This document shows, in pieces, positions 9,213-19,182 of a stretch of 19,182 bases of DNA; position 1 is the first letter of the stretch; each line of letters begins with the position of its first letter. This stretch comes from Paraglomus occultum (taxonomy: Eukaryota > Glomeromycota > Glomeromycetes > Paraglomerales > Paraglomeraceae): assembly GCA_910592205.1 (NCBI GenBank), contig CAJVPJ010000675.1:1-19182 (forward strand), in the 5' to 3' direction. Made by a program: the position numbers and the translations under genes. The notes under the pieces were generated by a model that was given only the letters and a program-made list of their open reading frames with translations, did not search any database and was not told the origin of the DNA.

Positions 9213-9580
9213 TCAAATACTCAACCAACCGTGGCGCTGATTCAGATAGTTAACGTCAAATGCCTCGGCGACTGCCTGCCGGAATGACATGGGTGCTGTT
9301 TGAATTTTCAGAGAGAAGTACGTTCGTATGTTACCAACTATATTGTTGCGTCCTTCGTCACCGCTCTTGTCGTACTTGTTCCGAAACAGTGTTGCATTCG
9401 TGGGGTCGTTATCAAGAGCGTAGCTGACCCACAGCTCGAAGTATGCAACTCGTTCGTGTTTTCTATTCTCGTCCAACTCCTTCAAGATTTTCCCTTCCGC
9501 GGATGGTTTTCCACATAGAGAATAGCATTTGTTAGCTCTTCGGCTGGTGCACTAAAGGTTTGTTTACTTGAGGAAGCCAT
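9213..9580 (-). CDS. Unrecognised ~121-aa protein split by a -1 frame break at GGGAAAA
   Basis: An ATG at 9580 (complement of CAT 9578-9580) opens MASSSKQTFSAPAEELTNAI and then LYVENHPRKGK before SER-TGA. The rest of the protein, ILKELDENRKHERVAYFELW onward to GWLSI-stop at 9213, lies in the -1 frame. The two halves join with no gap in sense at the sequence G GGA AAA TCT TGA, a canonical X XXY YYZ slippery heptamer. The joined product would be about 121 aa, mostly helical, with no motif I recognise. Possible explanations are a one-base loss in the A run (assembly error or a young pseudogene) or true programmed -1 frameshifting. I see no strong hairpin 5-9 bases after the heptamer; AGCTG-TGGGT-CAGCT lies about 55 bases downstream. 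No intron fits. It is divergent to the next gene, 346 bases away. Confidence 0.5.
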
Positions 9581-9926
9581 AGTTGGGGAGAATGCGTGTC
9601 ATCGCGTCTGGTGCTAAAAGCAAATTTTTGTTAATCAGATCACGGGAAATTTTGACGCAACACATGCTAAATTAGTCTTAAATCTAATTGGTACTCATCT
9701 GTCTACTGTATATTCTTTGTTTGCTCTGAACATCGTTTCTCAAATGCCACACAATATAAACTTCTAACCACACTAATAATGATTGTTATCTTGTCATAAA
9801 GAACAACAAAGACGCTCAAGATGTGCTTTATATGTTTAAATATAAAACAATCTTTGTTTATGGTCAAAAGAAAAAAGTAAATCAAACGGTTTTTGTCTAG
9901 ACTATTACCGAATCGAAAATACTTTT
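9581..9926. promoter_or_regulatory. Shared upstream region of a divergent gene pair
   Basis: 346 bases separate the ATG of the minus-strand gene at 9580 from the plus-strand ATG at 9927, so this probably drives both. It is AT-rich. I could not pick out a convincing TATA box or a repeated operator-like site. Confidence 0.35.
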
Positions 9927-10504
9927 ATGACGCATGGGGTTACTATAAAAGCAGCAGAGTTTTCTCTTCGTTCATACCTAACAATCATCAATTGCAAAAG
10001 CTATCTGATCACTTTTGACTTAAACAACTTGAAAATGCACACTTTCACCAGCGAATTCTATTGCGGATTACTGATCGGAATCTTGCTTTCCTGCTTTATT
10101 ATAAACTCCACACAAATAAACTTTGCGACATTAGTCAAAAAATTGATGTAATAATCAATTTAATCGAGCCTAAAAAAAGGCATAATAACAAACCAAGTAA
10201 ACCATTCGGCGAACGAACCTACTTGCCAGGCGTCGAAAAACTGTGGACGAACTTTAAGAAATTATTTGACAAACAGACTGAACTGGATCCGAACTTTTCA
10301 TTTAACCAAATGGCCACTGAAATCTGCGAATTACGCGAAGGAAAAGGCATCGCAACCTCCACGTTGAAAAGCTTTTACAAACGAAAAACTAATCCGAGGA
10401 AGAGAACGCTACAATTTATCGAAGACTGGATTGATAAGAATAAAGAAATAGATGATAGTGACAGTATTATTAACAATATCGATAGTAAAGATAATGAAAT
10501 TTAA
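9927..10504 (+). CDS. Unrecognised protein with a small helical, possibly DNA-binding domain; tentative two-exon model
   Basis: The clear coding part runs from about 10198 to the TAA at 10504: KPFGERTYLPGVEKLWTNFK, KLFDKQTELDPNFSFNQMA, TEICELREGKGIATSTLKSF, YKRKTNPRKRTLQFIEDWID and an acidic Asp/Asn tail. The layout Q-MATEI...GIATSTLKSFY...NPRKRTLQFIEDWI has the rhythm of a helix-turn-helix followed by a helix, and I recall similar proteins as a large family in Rhizophagus-type fungi; both points are inference. This frame has no ATG before the one in QMATEI (near 10310). One solution is exon 1 at 9927-10147 (MTHGVTIKAAEFSLRSYL onward), intron 10148-10197 (donor GTAATA, acceptor CCAAG) and exon 2 at 10198-10504, in phase, 175 aa. 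The acceptor lacks a pyrimidine tract, so the 5' part is uncertain and the gene may be truncated. Confidence 0.42.
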
Positions 10505-10509
10505 ATTTG

Positions 10510-11021
10510 TTCAGAGTGACCAAAGAATAGGTTATACTCAAAAATGGCTTTGGGTCCGAGTATTTTCCTCCCATGCAATGGTGGCTCGTGATACTATTGA
10601 TGGTTATTCTGACATGGTTTTTATTTGTAATGAATGGACAAAAGATCACAATAACAATATTCTTCTGCGATACTAATACGAGAAACGTGATAGGTTAAAA
10701 TGGGACAGACATAAATGCTTTTGTAGTCGTTTAAAAGCTAAATCAACCAAACCACTTTCTGATAAAGAATTACTTTCACGAGCTTTCAATACTCGTTTAA
10801 AAAAATAAAGTTAGAGAACTAGAAAAAACAACTATCAAAGAAGAATTGAATATTAAAGTGGCAAAATTTCAAGAAAAGTTAGAAGAATGAAGTAAAAGAC
10901 AGAAGCAGAGTTCTTGGATAAGATAAAGAGTTTGGAAGAAAAAATTAAACAGTTAGAAGAGGAAAACAAATTATTGAAAGGTCTAGTTGCTCAAATTGAA
11001 GTTAAAGAAACTAAAAAATGA
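10510..11021 (+). pseudogene. Decayed coiled-coil / leucine-zipper gene remnant
   Basis: Directly after the previous gene, coding-like sequence continues in broken frames. Frame 1: YSDMVFICNEWTKDHNNN, then a TAA at 10674-10676, then YEKRDRLKWDRHKCFCSRLK and KPLSDKELLSRAFNTRLKK up to a TAA at 10806. The +1 frame then gives KVRELEKTTIKEELNIKVAK, FQEKLEE and TGA (10888-10890). The third frame gives TEAEFLDKIKSLEEKIKQLE, EENKLLKGLVAQIEVKETKK and TGA at 11019-11021. The end is a textbook heptad pattern following a Lys/Arg-rich segment, so a bZIP-like or simple coiled-coil protein is possible. One in-frame stop and two frame changes make it non-functional as written. Its parent family is not identified. 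Confidence 0.5.
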
Positions 11022-11396
11022 TCTTGATTGAAATTAAGGACGTAATTTAAAGATTGGTAAATTTTATAAGTAAGAATTTTTTCCTTATATAGATATTCCT
11101 GGAGTGTTGGGTATCATTAATTTAAAAACGTATGGAGCAATTTTCTCTCCTTGAGGGTTTCTTCTAATTGTGCTGTAATTCTTTGGTTTCATAGTAGATT
11201 TGATGTAAATTAGTTTTCATATTATAATTTTTTCATATAGAGATAATCCTGTTATGGTTTATACTCGCCACATCTGGTATGATATACATTAAAATTAACA
11301 AGTCCATAATAATAAGCTATGAATGATTACTTTTTAAAGTGTTATCGGTCACACCATTCAATTTTACAGCCACATCATAATAATGTCACATATTAG
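11022..11396. other. AT-rich spacer, no gene seen
   Basis: No open frame of interest. Two weakly similar T-rich segments near 11086 and 11226 (TTTTTTC, TATATAGA, TTCCTG / ATCCTG) may be a relic duplication. Nothing else is supported. Confidence 0.4.
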
Positions 11397-11434
11397 AATG
11401 TTCACGTTGTCTGGTTTTGTTGCAGCACGCCCCA
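11397..11434 (-). repeat. Dispersed repeat, copy B (inverted partner at 8893-8930)
   Basis: On the minus strand it reads TGGGGCGTGCTGCAACAAAA followed by CCAGACAACGTGAACATT, identical to copy A at 34 of 38 positions. It begins two bases beyond the stop of the doubtful minus-strand gene at 11437, so it could be the end of a mobile segment or a duplicated 3' gene end. Confidence 0.75.
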
Positions 11435-11436
11435 TA

Positions 11437-11960
11437 TTAATATAATGAATAAAAAATTAAACGTATTTTTCTAAATACATTAAATTGTCCACTGGAAATC
11501 AAGTTATACCTGCGGTCGATGGTTTGAAAAATGCCACTTTGTTGACTCTGGATTACTTGATCATACGTATAACACTGTTTAACCACTGCTTTAAACAGCG
11601 ATGTTATTATAGCTGAACTGAACTGACGAACCCCACAATACAACGCTTTAGTATTATTTATTCTTTTCTCATTGTACTGTCTGTTATTTATACGTGTATA
11701 TGTTCGAATTCTACTATTGATAAATTTGGTGACATTTATTGTCTTAGTTACTGTATTAGTATATAGAATAGGATAGCTTATCATATTTACAACTTACTTT
11801 TTATCAGCTCACTAACAGTCAATTTACGGTAGCAATCATAGGTCCCTAATTCAGGGCGGAATGAGTAAACACTTTGAAAACTTCTCTGCATATAGTGTAC
11901 AACAAACCCTGACTCACTGCGAGATTTCATATTCAGTTCGATCAGACGTCTCATTATCAT
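11437..11960 (-). CDS. Possible two-exon gene, not recognised
   Basis: On the minus strand ATG at 11960 opens a 57-codon frame of good composition: MIMRRLIELNMKSRSESG, FVVHYMQRSFQSVYSFRPEL, GTYDCYRKLTVSELIK. It runs into a perfect GTAAGT donor at 11797. Splicing out 47 bases (11751-11797, branch-like TACTAAT and acceptor ACAG) joins it in phase to a 104-codon frame that ends with TAA at 11437, for about 158 aa. Exon 2 (TKTINVTKFINSRIRTYTR to FRKIRLIFYSLY) is basic and AT-biased with no known motif. The donor and phase are the positive evidence; the short intron and the composition of exon 2 are the weak points. Confidence 0.3.
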
Positions 11961-12795
11961 AGCAAATTTTTCAAATTACAAATACTTTACCTTAGATACG
12001 GAGTTAATAGCCAAAATAAAAGAACCTGAATTAAAATTTTTGAATATTGTGCTGAAGGCTTTGGCCGTAAGCCTGCTGATTAATATTAATTAGAGAATTG
12101 AGAGGATTTACAGACAAATTAACGGAGTTAGAGGCTACCTTGAAGAAAGAGCAGACATTGCGGTTTCAGCCATAAAATTCAAAAATTCATATCTCGACAC
12201 CTTTCAGTCCAAAATTTTCTTCAAAACATTATGTGACTCACTGCTACAGATGCAAATGTCCTTGCGACATGATGATGCCTGATTAGTAGAATGCGCGTTT
12301 CCTACAAAGTATAATAACGATTTTTTTTCTGATTCGACCATACATTCAAAGGACACGTAGAGACAGATCTGGCGTACAAAAAAGATCATGCAAATTTATT
12401 AGAAACATGTGGATGTAGATGTATGTTGGAACGGTTTATGACTGCCACTGTATTTTACTTCAAGAATTCTTTGGCAAGCCACTTTAGCATGCTTTTTGGT
12501 GAAGTTTTTGGAGATATTCACGTGATAATCCAAGTTTCGCGTGACATGAATATGTTGAAGTAGTTAATATGTTGTGTCGTGATGCTTTAATGAGTGTGAT
12601 TGGCCAATAGTCACGTGAATATAAGTCATTTGGAATTTCGGGTTATTGGCGTCTTTAGGTGTCTGCATCAACATAACTCCATAAATAAATACCGCTTACA
12701 GTAAACATAGGACTCAAGTTGTGCGACACGCGTTCCTTTATAAGCTGCCAAATCTTTTTTTTGGTGAGGAACAAAACACTGCTTGTTTATTACAA
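11961..12795. other. Upstream region of the ISWI gene with possible coding relics
   Basis: The last 300 bases should be the ISWI promoter. Between about 11965 and 12280 one plus-strand frame stays open except for a TAG near 12088 and reads TELIAKIKEPELKFLN, then IERIYRQINGVRGYLEERAD. It may be an old coding fragment, but an overlapping frame looks equally good (LTELEATLKKEQTLRFQP), so I do not call a gene. Confidence 0.35.
12518..12618. promoter_or_regulatory. Two TCACGTGA E-boxes and a palindromic CCAAT site upstream of ISWI
   Basis: The octamer TCACGTGA occurs exactly at 12518-12525 and 12611-12618. The palindrome ATTGGCCAAT at 12599-12608 supplies CCAAT on both strands, two bases before the second E-box. 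TCACGTGA is the core bound by Cbf1/USF-type bHLH factors and CCAAT by the HAP/NF-Y complex in fungi. They lie 180-280 bases before the ISWI ATG, a usual promoter distance. Function is inferred. Confidence 0.45.
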
Positions 12796-17877
<5,082 letters not shown>

Positions 17878-18012
17878 GCAGATATGGTTAGAACTTTGCT
17901 AGGGTGTACACAAACACAATATAGAATACTATAATCCATTATAAAGAAGAGTTAGTTGTCGAACAAGTTTATTCTCTTGTATATAATCTCAATATTACTG
18001 TAATGGTTCGTC

Positions 18013-18018
18013 AATAAA
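18013..18018 (+). terminator. Candidate ISWI polyadenylation signal AATAAA
   Basis: AATAAA occurs 136 bases after the ISWI stop codon, preceded by a T-rich TTATTCTCTTGTATATAA stretch. Position and sequence fit a fungal 3' end signal; no transcript data are available. Confidence 0.4.
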
Positions 18019-18394
18019 TCGCATCAATACGGGGCGGATATGCCCCAACTTGGCATGAACATATTAAGTATAGAAGCTCCTTGATACAGTCTAATCGCGA
18101 TACAAGTCAGCGGAAACGGGGGAATTCTTCGCTATGTACATAATAATGGCTCAAAAGCTAATACTGCTGAACAATTTATTGGTATTAAGTCGTTAACGTA
18201 GCAAGTGTCATACCGTTCAATGATACTTATTAAGGACAATCAGTCGCCGTAAAACGGATGTACCAATAAAGGACCCACGAAATCAGACGACTCTAGGATA
18301 ATATTTAACCATTCTCTTGCTGCAGCACTAGCTGACGCACGACGTCTCGCATTGTTCTAAGACTAACCGACTTCCCGCACGAGAATCGAACAAA

Positions 18395-18423
18395 CAAGAC
18401 TAGTCTTTGGGTTTCTAGTCTTG
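18395..18423. repeat. Perfect 9-bp hairpin with an 11-base loop
   Basis: CAAGACTAG (18395-18403) and CTAGTCTTG (18415-18423) are exact reverse complements around the loop TCTTTGGGTTT. The left arm also overlaps a 12-base palindrome AAGACTAGTCTT (18396-18407), so two alternative foldings compete. Its role is unknown; it could be a relic terminal repeat. Confidence 0.55.
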
Positions 18424-18757
18424 CATCTATTCTGTAAGCGCAATGCTTAAACTGGGTGGATGGATCCCGAGACATTCTTTGTCAATAATAAAGTGTCAAA
18501 GTACGCTTGCGGATTATTCTAGAATATCGCTCAGACTATACCAAAAAAGGAAGCGAAATCTGTGTCGTTCTTGAGAAATTCAAGCCGCGAGCCCAATGTG
18601 AACGAAATATTTATTATTGAGTAACTTCAAGGCCAAACTATTATCAGAGGTAAAATACAAGAATAAACGCATTTACTTATACTTCAATTATCCAGCAGCT
18701 CTTTTTTCTTGGGTGTGGGACGACAATGAGGGACTTCTGTTTTTTCAGTTTTCCATA

Positions 18758-19182
18758 TTAATAATAGATCTTACTTACTTGTTGATCGGAATGGGGCACG
18801 TGAACGTTTTGTGCCCAATCGTAACTGTAATGAGCTGTAGCGTCAACGCTATAATAATCAGTTTTACCTCTTATTATAAACTGCTCATCCACCAATTTTC
18901 TCTGTAGTTCTGCTAATTTCGTATTTTTGTTGTCTCTAATTTAGCTTTAACTAAATGTTCTTTGAATTTTTTCAATATATCTTTCGCTTCTTCTTCCTTG
19001 CGAGCATTATATTGTAAGCCATTCCGAAAATGTTGACACGTGTCACATAAATCCGTTCTTGGACTCATGATTTGAACATAAGGCGTTAATTGGTGTCATA
19101 ACTTACGAAACGCATCATATTTTAACAATTTCAACGTGCTATCGTTTTCGAGACCTGCAATAAAATCACGATAGACTGATTT
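18758..19182 (-). pseudogene. Decayed transposon-type gene fragment, continues beyond the window
   Basis: Read from the right edge on the minus strand: KSVYRDFIAGLENDSTLKLL, YDAFRKL, a TGA at 19096-19098, then HQLTPYVQIMSPRTDLCDTC, QHFRNGLQYNARKEEEAKDI, LKKFKEHLVKAKLE and a TAG at 18913-18915. A frame change near 18925-18945 restores sense: NTKLAELQRKLVDEQFIIRG, KTDYYSVDATAHYSYDWAQN, VHVPHSDQQVSKIYY and TAA at 18758-18760. The SPRTDLCDTCQ motif and the HYSYDWAQNVHVPHS..Q motif match a repeated gene family that I recall in Rhizophagus-like fungi and many invertebrates, where a DDE-type-looking part with HADNCxGQNKN follows. That catalytic part is not present here. The family position suggests Trp at the TGA. 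Two premature stops and one frameshift make it a relic. Confidence 0.65.

Larger units (their letters stand above)
17878..18600. other. ISWI 3' flank and intergenic spacer
   Basis: Contains a likely polyadenylation signal and a compact hairpin, annotated separately. No frame of interest on either strand. I looked for a tRNA near 18380 (GAATCGAAC-type T-loop) but could not fold one. Confidence 0.5.

Noticed and set aside
9703-9885. 60-codon minus-strand frame between the divergent genes
   Set aside because: AT-driven composition, no motif, and it sits in the shared promoter region.
12088-12280. Plus-strand open stretch IERIYRQINGVRGYLEERAD
   Set aside because: Two overlapping frames look equally coding-like and no start or splice site supports either.
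18360-18440. Possible tRNA around GAATCGAAC
   Set aside because: No acceptor stem or anticodon arm can be paired on either strand.
19035-19044. GACACGTGTC palindrome as a regulatory E-box
   Set aside because: It lies inside the coding relic (the D-T-C-Q codons), so it is explained by protein sequence.

Overview
This is nuclear DNA of an intron-rich, AT-rich eukaryote. I read it as a fungus, most likely an arbuscular mycorrhizal fungus (Glomeromycotina). Three conserved genes have many short introns (about 47-110 bases) with GTAAGT-like donors, TAG/CAG acceptors and CTAA-type branch sites. Between them lie decayed copies of protein families that I recall as hugely expanded in Rhizophagus-type genomes: a treble-clef zinc-ribbon repeat family at 1.62-1.99 kb and a cysteine-bearing transposon-related family at the right edge. 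The lineage call rests on that recollection and on gene style, not on a database search.

Layout. 0-2.6 kb is accessory: one unrecognised 133-aa ORF, an eroded acidic coding remnant on the minus strand, a short direct repeat, a broken zinc-ribbon gene and a doubtful two-exon ORF. 2.7-4.4 kb: Era-like GTPase (ERAL1 type, 8 exons, about 360 aa). 4.6-6.1 kb: SSF1/Peter Pan Brix protein (7 exons, 304 aa). 6.9-8.45 kb, minus strand: an intronless membrane-anchored calcineurin-like / purple-acid-phosphatase-like phosphoesterase (518 aa). 8.9-11.4 kb: an accessory block whose two ends carry a 38-base repeat in inverted orientation. Inside it are a divergent pair of unrecognised genes (the left one with a -1 frame break exactly at a GGGAAAA heptamer) and a coiled-coil pseudogene. 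11.4-12.0 kb, minus strand: a doubtful two-exon gene. 12.8-17.9 kb: a complete ISWI-class chromatin remodeller, which I could assemble as 26 exons coding for 1074 aa. The last 0.4 kb holds the edge of a decayed transposon-type gene running off the window.

Functionally, ERAL1 (mitochondrial small-subunit rRNA) and SSF1 (nucleolar large-subunit assembly) are tandem ribosome-biogenesis genes 196 bases apart; ISWI is a nuclear nucleosome-spacing ATPase; the phosphatase-like protein probably acts in the secretory pathway. There is no sign that they form one pathway. I found no rRNA, tRNA or CRISPR. The most unusual features are the slippery-heptamer frame break, the 2.5-kb segment bounded by inverted repeats, and a crossed pair of inverted repeats in the phosphatase 3' flank.
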